A model generated the notes under the pieces. That model saw only the letters and a program-made list of their open reading frames with translations. It made no database searches and was not told where the DNA came from. DNA of 64,000 nucleotides from CAVVVS01 sp963751355 (lineage in GTDB: Bacteria; Bacteroidota; Ignavibacteria; Ignavibacteriales; Ignavibacteriaceae): assembly GCA_963751355.1 (NCBI GenBank), contig CAVVVS010000049.1, positions 62,001 through 126,000 on the forward strand, read 5' to 3'. How positions within the stretch are numbered: the first letter of the stretch is position 1; the number at the start of each line of letters is the position of its first letter. The translations under genes and the position numbers were made by a program. Below, in pieces: positions 55,720 to 64,000 of the stretch.

Positions 55720-57994
55720 AACTATACTTCATTACAAGATTCTTGAGAAATTAGGCGAAGGTGGAATGGGTGTCGTATATCTAGCCGAAGATAAGAACCT
55801 GGAACGCAAGGTTGCAATAAAATTTTTACCACGACACATTTCGGAAAATACTGAAGAAAGGCAAAGGTTTAAACTTGAAGCTAAAGCTGCTGCAAAACTA
55901 AATCATCCCAACATTGCTACTATCCATTCGATTGAGGAAACAGATAAAGAAATTTTTATTGTGATGGAGTATATCAAAGGAATAGAGTTAAGCAATAAGA
56001 TAAAAGAAGGAATTATTTCAACAGATGAAGCGGTTAAAATAGCTTCTCAAATTGCTGAAGGTATTGAAGCCGCACATAAGGAAGGAATTATTCATAGAGA
56101 CATCAAGTCATCCAACATCATGATTACCGAAAGTGGAACTGTTAAGATAATGGATTTCGGATTGGCAAAAGTCAAAGGGACTTCAAAAATTACAAAAATG
56201 GACTCGACCGTGGGTACAATAGCTTATATGTCACCTGAGCAGTCAAGGGGTGATGAAGTGGACAGCAAAACAGATTTATGGTCATTCGGTGTTGTACTTT
56301 ATGAGATGCTGACGGGAAAGATGCCTTTCAAAGGTGATTACGATCAGGCAATAATTTACTCCATTCTGAATGAAGAACCTCAGCCTGCAGAACAAATAGA
56401 TAAAAGGTTGCAGCATATTATAGAGAAATTGCTTAAAAAGATTCCGAATGAAAGATATGGAAGTGCAAAAGAAATTGCGGACGAATTAAGAACGATTCCC
56501 GAGGAAGAGACAATCAAAAGAACAGGTAAAAAGAAGTTAAATCTTTCGTGGATTATTGCCGGAGCAGCAATAATAGTAGTTGCCATTGCGCTTTTTTTGT
56601 TTATGCCTTCTTCGAAAACAATTAAAGAGAAAGTAACTATAAAAACAATTGCAGTTCTGCCGTTTGCCGATTTAAGTCCGAAGAAAGACCAGGGATATTT
56701 TTCGGATGGTTTATCCGGAGAACTCATTAATGTCTTGTCAAAAAATCCGAAGCTTCGAGTCACTGCACGCACATCTTCATTCTCTTTTAAAGGTACTAAT
56801 GCGGATATTAAAACAATTGCTTCAAAGCTTAATGTAAAGAATATACTGGAAGGTAGTGTTCAGAAAGCAGGAAATAAACTGCGTATTTCGGCAGACCTTG
56901 TAAATGTTAAGACTGATGCAACGCTGTGGTCCGGTATTTACAACGGAACAATGAAAAATATATTTGCATTGCAGGATTCAATATCGGACAATGTAGCAGA
57001 AGCGCTTAATGCAGCATTGCTTGGAATTAAGGCTTCGTCGACTGAACAGAAGACAGATCCCGATGCTTACAACGACTACTTGCTCGGAAATCATTTTTAT
57101 GAATTAGAAGGGAAAGAATACTGGAATAAGGCGGAAGAATATTACGAGAAGGCTATAGCAATTGATTCAAACTACGCACCTGCCTGGGTCGGGTTATCCA
57201 TTGTTCACAGTAATCAGGCTGATAACGGTTACGTACGTGTTGATGTTGGCTACAGGAAGGCACGAAAAGAAATCCGGAAAGCCTTAGAACTTAATCCGAA
57301 TCTTGCTGATGTATATGCTCAGCTTGGAAATATAAAAAGCAGTCACGCCTGGGATTGGAAAGGTGCGGATGAAGCATTTAAGAAAGGACTGCAGCTGGAA
57401 CCGGAAAATACTAATGTCATTTTTGGAGCTTCATATTTAGAGTGGATACTCGGACGATATGATAAAGCAACCAAATTAGCACATCGTATTATTAGGATTG
57501 ATCCTGTGAACGTAAGAGGATACTTAAGCTTAGCTTATCTTAACTATTATAATGGTTTGTATGACGAATCTATTGCTGTCTCAAGAAAATGCCTTGAGCT
57601 TAATCCTCAAATTCGCGGCGCACATATGATAAGTGGTTTTGACTATATTGAAAAAGGAAAACTTGATTCAGCACTGGCAGAGATAAAGAAAGAACCAGAA
57701 CCGTGGATGCGAAATTCGGCCATTGTAATTATTTATTACGCGTTAGGCAGAAAAAAAGAAGCCGCTGAAAAGATGAAAAATTTCATAAAAAAATTCCAGT
57801 ATGTCGGAGCTTACCAGGTAGCTGAAATCTATGCCTTCATGGATGAAAAAGATAAGGCATTCCGGTGGCTGGAAAGAGCTTACAGACAACACGATACCGG
57901 GTGCATTACGATCAAAGGTGATCCGCTTTTACACAATATTATTAAAGATCCCCGCTACACTGCATTTTTGAAAATGATGAAGCTGCCGCTTTGA
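55709..57994 (+). CDS. K10: membrane Ser/Thr kinase with TolB-N-like and TPR domains
   Basis: The 761-residue protein has Shine-Dalgarno TGGAGG before the ATG. Kinase motifs are intact (GEGGMGVVYLAED, VAIKF, HRDIKSSN, MDFGLAK, AYMSPEQS), with no repeat insert. A transmembrane helix lies at about residues 280-300. The TolB-N-like domain (about 313-440) is of the K1 subtype (IAVLPFADLSPKKDQGYFSDG, ILEGSVQK), and TPRs fill the rest to a RWLERAY-containing tail. It is the only member that combines the K1-type sensor domain with membrane anchoring. It is separated from K11 by 66 bases. Confidence 0.95.
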   Translation: MIDETILHYKILEKLGEGGMGVVYLAEDKNLERKVAIKFLPRHISENTEERQRFKLEAKAAAKLNHPNIATIHSIEETDKEIFIVMEYIKGIELSNKIKEGIISTDEAVKIASQIAEGIEAAHKEGIIHRDIKSSNIMITESGTVKIMDFGLAKVKGTSKITKMDSTVGTIAYMSPEQSRGDEVDSKTDLWSFGVVLYEMLTGKMPFKGDYDQAIIYSILNEEPQPAEQIDKRLQHIIEKLLKKIPNERYGSAKEIADELRTIPEEETIKRTGKKKLNLSWIIAGAAIIVVAIALFLFMPSSKTIKEKVTIKTIAVLPFADLSPKKDQGYFSDGLSGELINVLSKNPKLRVTARTSSFSFKGTNADIKTIASKLNVKNILEGSVQKAGNKLRISADLVNVKTDATLWSGIYNGTMKNIFALQDSISDNVAEALNAALLGIKASSTEQKTDPDAYNDYLLGNHFYELEGKEYWNKAEEYYEKAIAIDSNYAPAWVGLSIVHSNQADNGYVRVDVGYRKARKEIRKALELNPNLADVYAQLGNIKSSHAWDWKGADEAFKKGLQLEPENTNVIFGASYLEWILGRYDKATKLAHRIIRIDPVNVRGYLSLAYLNYYNGLYDESIAVSRKCLELNPQIRGAHMISGFDYIEKGKLDSALAEIKKEPEPWMRNSAIVIIYYALGRKKEAAEKMKNFIKKFQYVGAYQVAEIYAFMDEKDKAFRWLERAYRQHDTGCITIKGDPLLHNIIKDPRYTAFLKMMKLPL

Positions 57995-58060
57995 GAATTC
58001 AATGAATTGGCAAACAAATTGCAATAAAGCCAAAAGAAAATTTATTATTGAGGCTCTTAT

Positions 58061-60790
58061 ATGATCGGTAAAACAATACTTCACTATAAAATAGTAGAGA
58101 AATTAGGCGAAGGCGGAATGGGTGAAGTCTATAAAGCCCAGGATACCAAACTCGATCGCTTCGTTGCACTAAAGTTTCTTCCTTCTCAAATGTCAGCATC
58201 GGAAGATGATAAAGCAAGATTTATACAAGAAGCAAAAGCCGCATCAGCAATGAATCACCCGAATGTTTGTACCATATATGATATTCAAGAAAATGATGGG
58301 CAGCTTTTTATTGTAATGGAATATGTAGAAGGAAAAACTTTAAAAGATTTAGTAGAGACGCATCGCAATGCGTCTCTGCCAACAAAACAAATTCTTGAAA
58401 TCGGGACTCAAGTTGCGGACGGACTGGCAGCAGCTCATGAAAAGGGAATAGTTCACCGGGACATAAAGCCTGAAAACATAATGATCCGTAAAGACGGAAT
58501 AGCACAAATAATGGATTTTGGTTTAGCAAAACTCCGCGAAACTTCCGGCGTTTCAAGATTAACAAAAGCCGGCACAACAATGGGCACTATGGGTTACATG
58601 TCTCCTGAGCAAGTACAGGGATTAGATGTTGATCACCGGTCGGATATATTTTCACTCGGTGTTGTGCTTTATGAATTGCTTACTGGAGAACTTCCGTTTA
58701 AGGGAGTACATGAAACAGCCATAATGTACGAAATAGTTAATGTAGATCCTCTTCCAATCTCGACGGTAAAAGAAGGTATTGAACCTGAGTTGGATAGAAT
58801 AATTTTAGAATGTTTAGAAAAAGACAAAGATGAAAGATGTCAGTCTGCGAAAGAATTAGCTAAGGATTTAAAAAAAGTCAAAAGATCAAGCGGACACAGG
58901 AAGAGCAGAGTTTATAATACAAGTGAACTAACCCAGCCTATTTCGACATCAGGTTCAATTATTAATCAAAACGTTTCATCTAAAAATTTAATTTATAAAA
59001 TTTCCCCGGTTATTGCAGCTCTATTTCTAGTAACAACATCAATTTTTGGAGTACTTTATTTTACAAAAACGTCAAATTTGAATGCCCCTGAAGCACGTTC
59101 CCATATTATACTGCCTAAAGGAGTTAAGCTAACAGATTCATACCACGGTAGCAATATCGCAATTTCACCCAATGGAAAATATATCACTTTCATAGGTACT
59201 GATTCTTCCGGGGTAACTAAACTTTGGCTAAGACCATTGAATTCGCTGCAAGCAAAACCAATAGCAGACGCTTTCTTTTTGTCGTTCCCTTTTTGGTCTC
59301 CTGACAGCAGATTTATTGCATATTTCTTTGAAGGTAAACTCAATAAAATATCAATAGAAGGAGGGCAGCCGATAACTATTTGTAATACATCCGGAGGCGC
59401 AGGCGGAACCTGGAACAGCAGCGGAACTATAATTTTTATTCCAAATTACTTAGGTGGATTGTACAAAGTATCCGCAGACGGGGGAAAACCCGAACTTCTG
59501 ATTCCGCTAAGTAAAAATAAGGATTGGGGAGGTTTCAGATGGCCTTATTTCCTTCCCGATGGGAAGCATTTTTTATTTACGATAGTAGCTAATGGTTTCG
59601 GAACGTATGAACAAAACCGGGGAGCATACAAAATATATGCTGCGTCAATAGATGATCCCAAAACCCGGCTAATCCTAAATGCTTCATCCGAGGCAGAGTT
59701 CTCAAATGGGTATCTGTTTTTTGTAAAACAAAAAATATTATTCGCAAGACGTTTTAATACCGGCAATCTTAAATTTTCCGGTGAAAGTATTCCTATAGCG
59801 GCTAATGTGCAGTACTATCCCGGAGATGCCGGAGGTGTCTTTTCTGTTTCGAACAAGAGGACAATAATATATCAACAGTCGATCAGCCAGGACGAAAAAA
59901 TAATGCTTTTAAATAAGAAAGGTAATACACAAAATTTATTATTAACTAATAATGTCCGTTACAGGGCTTCCTTTTCATCGGACGGCAAAATGATTGCTTT
60001 TGATTCTTATAATAATAAAAATAATTCCGATATATGGATATATAATAAATCAAGAAATATTGCTTCTAGATTTACATTTAACTCTGCTTCTGATGCTGAT
60101 CCAATTTGGTCTCCGGATGACAAAAAAATTATTTTTAGTTCATATCGTAGTAATAATTTCAGCTTATATGTTAAAAATTCAGACGGCTCCGGGAAGGTAA
60201 AGCCCTTCTTTACAAATAATTCAAAAAACATCATTATGGCAACTGACTGGTCAAAAAACGGAAAGTATGTTGGGGTTATGGTTCAAAGTTATAAGGATCA
60301 GAGTAGTATGTGGGATATTTTATTAATTCCTTCATCCGGCAAAAATAAACCTGTAAAATTTCTTGTGACTGATTTTAATGAAGGTGTACCTAAATTTTCG
60401 CCTGATAGTAAATGGATTGCTTATTGGTCTAACCAATCCGGTAAATACCAAATATATGTTTCTCCTTTCAGCGGAGGGAGCAAATGGCAGGTATCTAATG
60501 TTGAAAATCTTAATTGGGGTCCAAGGTGGATAAAAGATGGTAAGGCAATTTATTTTGGAACTTCGGATAATAAAGTGTGGGGTGTTAATGTAAAAGAAAA
60601 TGGAAGTACATTATCATTTGGGAATCAGTATGAGGTTTTGGATTACAATAAATCGGGAGAAAACATTACCATTTATGATGTAAATAAAACCGGAGATACA
60701 TTTGTTGCGGGGATATCAAACAGAAACGGCTTCCCATCATCAATTACAATGCTTACTAATTGGCAAGAAGAAATGAAAGGTAAGAAATGA
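58061..60790 (+). CDS. K11: membrane Ser/Thr kinase with PD40 propeller and palindrome-encoded loop
   Basis: This 909-residue protein is close to K7/K13 in its head (YDIQENDGQLFIVMEY, HRDIKPEN, MDFGLAK). After KTLKD the loop reads LVETHRNASLPT instead of KKDSLSE; this stretch is encoded by a perfect DNA palindrome (58354-58377). A transmembrane helix at about 315-335 leads to a propeller (about 355-900) with ISPNGKYITFIG, WSPDSRFIAYF and FSPDSKWIAYWS repeats. The stop overlaps the K12 start (ATGA). Confidence 0.95.
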   Translation: MIGKTILHYKIVEKLGEGGMGEVYKAQDTKLDRFVALKFLPSQMSASEDDKARFIQEAKAASAMNHPNVCTIYDIQENDGQLFIVMEYVEGKTLKDLVETHRNASLPTKQILEIGTQVADGLAAAHEKGIVHRDIKPENIMIRKDGIAQIMDFGLAKLRETSGVSRLTKAGTTMGTMGYMSPEQVQGLDVDHRSDIFSLGVVLYELLTGELPFKGVHETAIMYEIVNVDPLPISTVKEGIEPELDRIILECLEKDKDERCQSAKELAKDLKKVKRSSGHRKSRVYNTSELTQPISTSGSIINQNVSSKNLIYKISPVIAALFLVTTSIFGVLYFTKTSNLNAPEARSHIILPKGVKLTDSYHGSNIAISPNGKYITFIGTDSSGVTKLWLRPLNSLQAKPIADAFFLSFPFWSPDSRFIAYFFEGKLNKISIEGGQPITICNTSGGAGGTWNSSGTIIFIPNYLGGLYKVSADGGKPELLIPLSKNKDWGGFRWPYFLPDGKHFLFTIVANGFGTYEQNRGAYKIYAASIDDPKTRLILNASSEAEFSNGYLFFVKQKILFARRFNTGNLKFSGESIPIAANVQYYPGDAGGVFSVSNKRTIIYQQSISQDEKIMLLNKKGNTQNLLLTNNVRYRASFSSDGKMIAFDSYNNKNNSDIWIYNKSRNIASRFTFNSASDADPIWSPDDKKIIFSSYRSNNFSLYVKNSDGSGKVKPFFTNNSKNIIMATDWSKNGKYVGVMVQSYKDQSSMWDILLIPSSGKNKPVKFLVTDFNEGVPKFSPDSKWIAYWSNQSGKYQIYVSPFSGGSKWQVSNVENLNWGPRWIKDGKAIYFGTSDNKVWGVNVKENGSTLSFGNQYEVLDYNKSGENITIYDVNKTGDTFVAGISNRNGFPSSITMLTNWQEEMKGKK
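58354..58377. repeat. Perfect palindrome within K11 kinase domain
   Basis: Arms AGAGACGCAT and ATGCGTCTCT are separated by CGCA, giving a 10-bp perfect stem. It is translated in frame and lies just after the hinge of the kinase domain. Palindromes with GAGACG/CGTCTC arms are a familiar dispersed-repeat type in several bacterial groups. A decayed version is present at the same codon positions in K12. Confidence 0.8.
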
Positions 60791-63504
60791 TCGGCTCAAC
60801 AATACTACACTACAAAATCGTAGAGAAACTTGGCGAAGGCGGGATGGGCGAAGTCTACAAAGCGCAGGACACAAAATTGGACCGCTTTGTAGCGTTGAAG
60901 TTTCTCCCAACTCATCTTACGGCATCAGAAGATGACAAAGCACGCTTCATCCAGGAAGCAAAGGCCGCCTCTTCAATGAATCACCCTAATGTCTGCACGA
61001 TTTATTCCATAGAAGAATATGAGAAGCAATTATTCATTGCAATGGAATATGTTGAAGGGAAAACATTAAAAGATATAGTGGAGACGAATCGCAATGCGTC
61101 TCTACCAACAAAGCAAATTCTTGAAATAGGAATTCAGGTTGCTGAAGGACTTGCTGCAGCACACGAAAAAGGAATTGTTCATCGTGATATTAAACCTGAA
61201 AATATTATGGTGCGCAAGGACGGCATTGCACAGATAATGGACTTCGGACTGGCAAAATTATATTCGGACAGCAATGTATCGCGTTTAACAAAAGCCGGAA
61301 CAACTATGGGCACGATGGGTTATATGTCACCCGAGCAAGTACAGGGATTGGATGTTGATCATAGAACGGACATCTTTTCTCTCGGCGTTGTACTGTATGA
61401 ATTACTTGCTGGTGAATCACCTTTCAAAGGAATGCACGAGACTGCAATAATGTATGAGATAGTAAACGTTGATCCGCCGCCGATTTCAACAGTAAAAGAA
61501 GGAATTGAGCCTGAATTAGATGGAATTATTCTTGAGTGTCTTGAAAAAGATAAAGACGAGAGATGCCAGTCTGCGAAAGAACTTGCCAAAGATTTGAGAA
61601 AAGTAAAGAAATCTACGGGAAATAGAACGAGTCGTGTTTACAGAACTCAGACAATTACACCAGCTGCTGAGAATATAAAAGTAAAATCCGGTGTGTTTGA
61701 TGTTAATTTCAAAAAGAGAATAATAAAAAACAAAGTTCCTTTAGCTGTAATTACAGTACTGGCGGTTGCACTTCTAATAACGATCTATTTTTTAATTGCT
61801 TCTTCAAATAACGTTGCGGAAACGCCTGCACACGTTTCAATCAAGATTAACGGAGGACTGGCACTTGGTGCTTTTTCATCATTCGCAATTTCACCGGATG
61901 GATCAAAAATAGTTTATACAGTTAACCAGGCTAATGCCAGGATGCTTTATATAAGAGATTTAAATTCTTACGACTCCAAACCTATTCCCGGAACAGAAGG
62001 GGCTGTATCTCCTTGCTTTTCTCCTGACGGTAAATGGCTGGCATTTTTGGCTGAAAACTACATAAGAAAAGTCCTAGTTTCGGGCGGACCTGTTGCTAAT
62101 ATTACATCTGCGAATCTGGGGAATAATGATGCACCAATGCCTTACCTGTATTGGGGAAATGACAATCAGATTTATCTTACGTCATATTTCACCGGAACTT
62201 TGTACCGCATTCCTGCAAAAGGCGGAAAACCGGAAATAATCGGAAAGGCAAAATCGCATTCTAATCAAGTTAACTTCCGATGGCCGGTCCTGCTTCCGGA
62301 TGGCAAAAATCTCCTTATCACAACTGAATCAAAAAATGAAAACAAAAATATGCAAATTGATGTTTTGAACCTACAGTCCGGAATCCAAAAAAGCCTTATC
62401 GATCAAGCAAGCTATGCTCAATATATGAAACCCGGATACCTGTTATTTGTGCGGCATAATAAGTTGTTTGCATCAAAATTCGATCCTGGAAATAATTCAT
62501 TGATTGACTCACCTGTGCCGATTATACCTGATGTTGCAACAGTTTCTTTGACCGGGATGGCTTTATTTAATGTTTCTGATAACGGAACGCTTGTATATCT
62601 TCCCGGCTCAGATCTTTCTGAAAACAGAAACCTTATGTTAGTTGACCGTTCGGGTAAAATTCTTAATAGAACCGATTTACATTTGCCTATAGAGGATTTT
62701 AACATTTCTCCGGATGGAAAAAAAGTAGTCATGACGGTGGAAGGCATGATATGGAGTATTTATTTGTATGACATCCAAAGAAATGCTGTTACCAGGCTGA
62801 CACAAAATAATGATGACCGGGATCCTGTTTGGACGCCTGACGGTAAGTCAATAATATACGGATCTTACCGTAAAGGATTTTACGGATTGTTCATAGCCCC
62901 ACTTAATAACATTGAGAAAGAGAGAAGATTAACCAAAAGCAAGTATTTTGAAAGTTCATACAGTATTTCTCCTGACGGAAAGTATGTTGCTTTCAATGAA
63001 GAAGATTCTACGGGAACTATACAACACATTCTAGTGAAAGACTTGAGCAGTAGCGCAAATCCTGAATTCATCGCAAATGGAACATTTTCTGCCTGGATGC
63101 CTGCATTTTCTCCGAATGGAAAATTTATTGCCTTTGAAGCTTTGAAGCCGGACAGAAATATATACGTTGTTCCTTTTCGCAGATCAGGAGGGAGGATCCA
63201 GATATCAACACACGGCGGCACTAGACCATTTTGGTCCAATGACGGAAGTAAGCTTTATTATTTTCAGAAGAAGACACTGATGGAGGTTCCTGTTAAGTAC
63301 ACTCCTGATTTTTCCGCAGGAATAGCTCACCAGGTGTTAACAATAGATTTCGGAATCGGTACAATTCGCTACGGCCAGGAAATACCTGGAACTAACAATT
63401 TCATTATGCTCGCCCCCGAACAATCCGATAAATCGAGTAATTCATTGCACGTTATTCTTAACTGGGATCAGGAATTGAAGAATCAATTAGTAAATGCAAA
63501 TTAA
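60787..63504 (+). CDS. K12: membrane Ser/Thr kinase with PD40 propeller and decayed palindrome loop
   Basis: The 905-residue protein starts at the ATG overlapping the K11 stop. Its head is a patchwork: SIEEYEKQLFIAMEY and most of the C-lobe match K8, while the IVETNRNASLPT loop matches K11. Catalytic motifs are intact (HRDIKPEN, MDFGLAK, GYMSPEQV). A transmembrane helix lies at about 317-338. The propeller (about 355-895) has ISPDGSKIVYTV, FSPDGKWLAFLA, WTPDGKSIIYGS and SISPDGKYVAFN repeats. K13 follows after 15 bases. Confidence 0.95.
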   Translation: MIGSTILHYKIVEKLGEGGMGEVYKAQDTKLDRFVALKFLPTHLTASEDDKARFIQEAKAASSMNHPNVCTIYSIEEYEKQLFIAMEYVEGKTLKDIVETNRNASLPTKQILEIGIQVAEGLAAAHEKGIVHRDIKPENIMVRKDGIAQIMDFGLAKLYSDSNVSRLTKAGTTMGTMGYMSPEQVQGLDVDHRTDIFSLGVVLYELLAGESPFKGMHETAIMYEIVNVDPPPISTVKEGIEPELDGIILECLEKDKDERCQSAKELAKDLRKVKKSTGNRTSRVYRTQTITPAAENIKVKSGVFDVNFKKRIIKNKVPLAVITVLAVALLITIYFLIASSNNVAETPAHVSIKINGGLALGAFSSFAISPDGSKIVYTVNQANARMLYIRDLNSYDSKPIPGTEGAVSPCFSPDGKWLAFLAENYIRKVLVSGGPVANITSANLGNNDAPMPYLYWGNDNQIYLTSYFTGTLYRIPAKGGKPEIIGKAKSHSNQVNFRWPVLLPDGKNLLITTESKNENKNMQIDVLNLQSGIQKSLIDQASYAQYMKPGYLLFVRHNKLFASKFDPGNNSLIDSPVPIIPDVATVSLTGMALFNVSDNGTLVYLPGSDLSENRNLMLVDRSGKILNRTDLHLPIEDFNISPDGKKVVMTVEGMIWSIYLYDIQRNAVTRLTQNNDDRDPVWTPDGKSIIYGSYRKGFYGLFIAPLNNIEKERRLTKSKYFESSYSISPDGKYVAFNEEDSTGTIQHILVKDLSSSANPEFIANGTFSAWMPAFSPNGKFIAFEALKPDRNIYVVPFRRSGGRIQISTHGGTRPFWSNDGSKLYYFQKKTLMEVPVKYTPDFSAGIAHQVLTIDFGIGTIRYGQEIPGTNNFIMLAPEQSDKSSNSLHVILNWDQELKNQLVNAN
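61078..61105. repeat. Decayed palindrome within K12 kinase domain
   Basis: Left arm GTGGAGACGAAT and right arm ATGCGTCTCTAC, around CGCA, match at 10 of 12 positions. It corresponds exactly to the intact palindrome of K11, so the shared origin is clear and point mutations have started to erode it. Confidence 0.75.
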
Positions 63505-63519
63505 AAGGATTTTGAAATT

Positions 63520-64000
63520 ATGGTTGGCGAAACAATTTTACACTATAAAATTTTAGAAAAACTTGGCGAAGGCGGAATGGGCGAAGTCTATAAAGCTCAG
63601 GACACCAAACTCGACCGCTTCGTTGCACTAAAGTTTCTTCCTTCTCAAATGTCAGCATCGGAAGATGATAAAGCAAGATTTATACAAGAAGCCAAAGCAG
63701 CCTCGGCAATGAATCATCCGAATGTTTGTACCATATATGATATTCAAGAAAATGATGGGAAATTGTTTATTGTAATGGAATATGTAGAAGGTAAAACATT
63801 AAAGGATAAAAAGGATTCACTTTCTGAAAAGCAAATTTTGGAAATAGGAATTCAAGTTGCAGAAGGTTTGGCTGCAGCACACGAAAAGGGAATTGTTCAT
63901 CGTGACATAAAGCCGGAAAATATTATGATCCGCAAGGACGGCATAGCCCAGATAATGGATTTCGGATTAGCTAAGCTTAGAGAAACTTCAGGAGTTTCAA
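63520..64000 (+). CDS. K13: Ser/Thr kinase, cut by right window edge
   Basis: The ATG at 63520 opens a frame that runs to the window end without a stop (160 codons). It encodes a kinase N-lobe and catalytic loop: GEGGMGEVYKAQD, VALKF, VMEYVEGKTLKD, HRDIKPEN, MDFGLAK. The hinge loop is the short KKDSLSEKQ form of K7/K8, while the preceding nucleotides (63600-63700) are nearly identical to K11. The missing part is expected to contain a transmembrane helix and propeller, by analogy to K7 and K11. It shows that the array continues beyond the window. Confidence 0.93.
   Translation, partial: MVGETILHYKILEKLGEGGMGEVYKAQDTKLDRFVALKFLPSQMSASEDDKARFIQEAKAASAMNHPNVCTIYDIQENDGKLFIVMEYVEGKTLKDKKDSLSEKQILEIGIQVAEGLAAAHEKGIVHRDIKPENIMIRKDGIAQIMDFGLAKLRETSGVS

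Noticed and set aside
1..64000. CRISPR arrays, prophage, integrase or transposase genes
   Set aside because: No regularly spaced direct repeats and no recombinase motifs were seen; the only mobile-like elements are short palindromic repeats.

Overview
The window looks like a chromosomal segment from a member of the Ignavibacteriota or a close relative in the Bacteroidota/Chlorobiota group. The reasons are AT-rich DNA, a multi-domain lamin-tail secreted protein ending in a FlgD/gliding-type C-terminal domain, lipoproteins, CHASE2 and sigma-54 signalling proteins, and Hanks kinases carrying TolB-like, TPR and PD40 propeller modules. This assignment is inference from gene content. I see no rRNA, tRNA, CRISPR array or transposase gene.

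Positions 1-12,000 hold mostly housekeeping or accessory genes. They are a DUF481 outer-membrane protein cut by the left edge, a LOG-family nucleotide hydrolase, an M61 PDZ peptidase, a minus-strand cupin / DinB / DUF962 group, a 1282-residue lamin-tail protein, a short-chain dehydrogenase and a receiver-histidine kinase. Positions 12,000-18,700 carry a compact plus-strand group: DUF3109, rpoN, a membrane methyltransferase-like protein, a parvulin chaperone and hslV-hslU, ending in a clear terminator. Positions 18,783-21,601 hold two tandem minus-strand lipoproteins with a shared head, a 428-bp identical tract and unrelated tails. Positions 22,000-28,000 hold a membrane-bound sigma-54 activator with a CHASE2 sensor, an outer-membrane-type protein preceded by a sigma-54-like site, a TonB_C-parvulin lipoprotein and a membrane metallophosphoesterase.

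From about 28,330 to the right edge lies the most striking part. A GAF-SpoIIE (PP2C) phosphatase and a tandem ABM protein are followed by thirteen Hanks-type Ser/Thr kinase genes in a row on the plus strand (twelve complete, one cut by the edge), plus one truncated kinase head, an unknown 112-residue protein and a STAS-domain protein. I number the kinases K1-K13. K1-K5 have no membrane span. K1-K4 carry a TolB-N-like domain plus TPRs, and K5 carries a degenerate class III cyclase domain, an AAA-type ATPase and TPRs. K6-K12 each have one transmembrane helix after the kinase domain and then either TolB-N+TPR (K6, K9, K10) or a PD40/TolB-like beta-propeller (K7, K8, K11, K12). The kinase heads are near-copies and the C-terminal sensor modules diverge.

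My main hypothesis is that this is an expanding sensor-kinase repertoire (constant catalytic head, variable sensor) served by a local phosphatase and a STAS switch protein. No RsbW-like anti-sigma kinase is present, so the Hanks kinases could act directly on the STAS protein. Several kinase genes carry palindromic DNA repeats in frame at the same point of the kinase domain, which suggests that small mobile repeats and recombination between paralogues shape the array. Individual architectures of this type are known from other phyla. The density, ordering, STAS coupling and in-frame repeats are what deserve attention.
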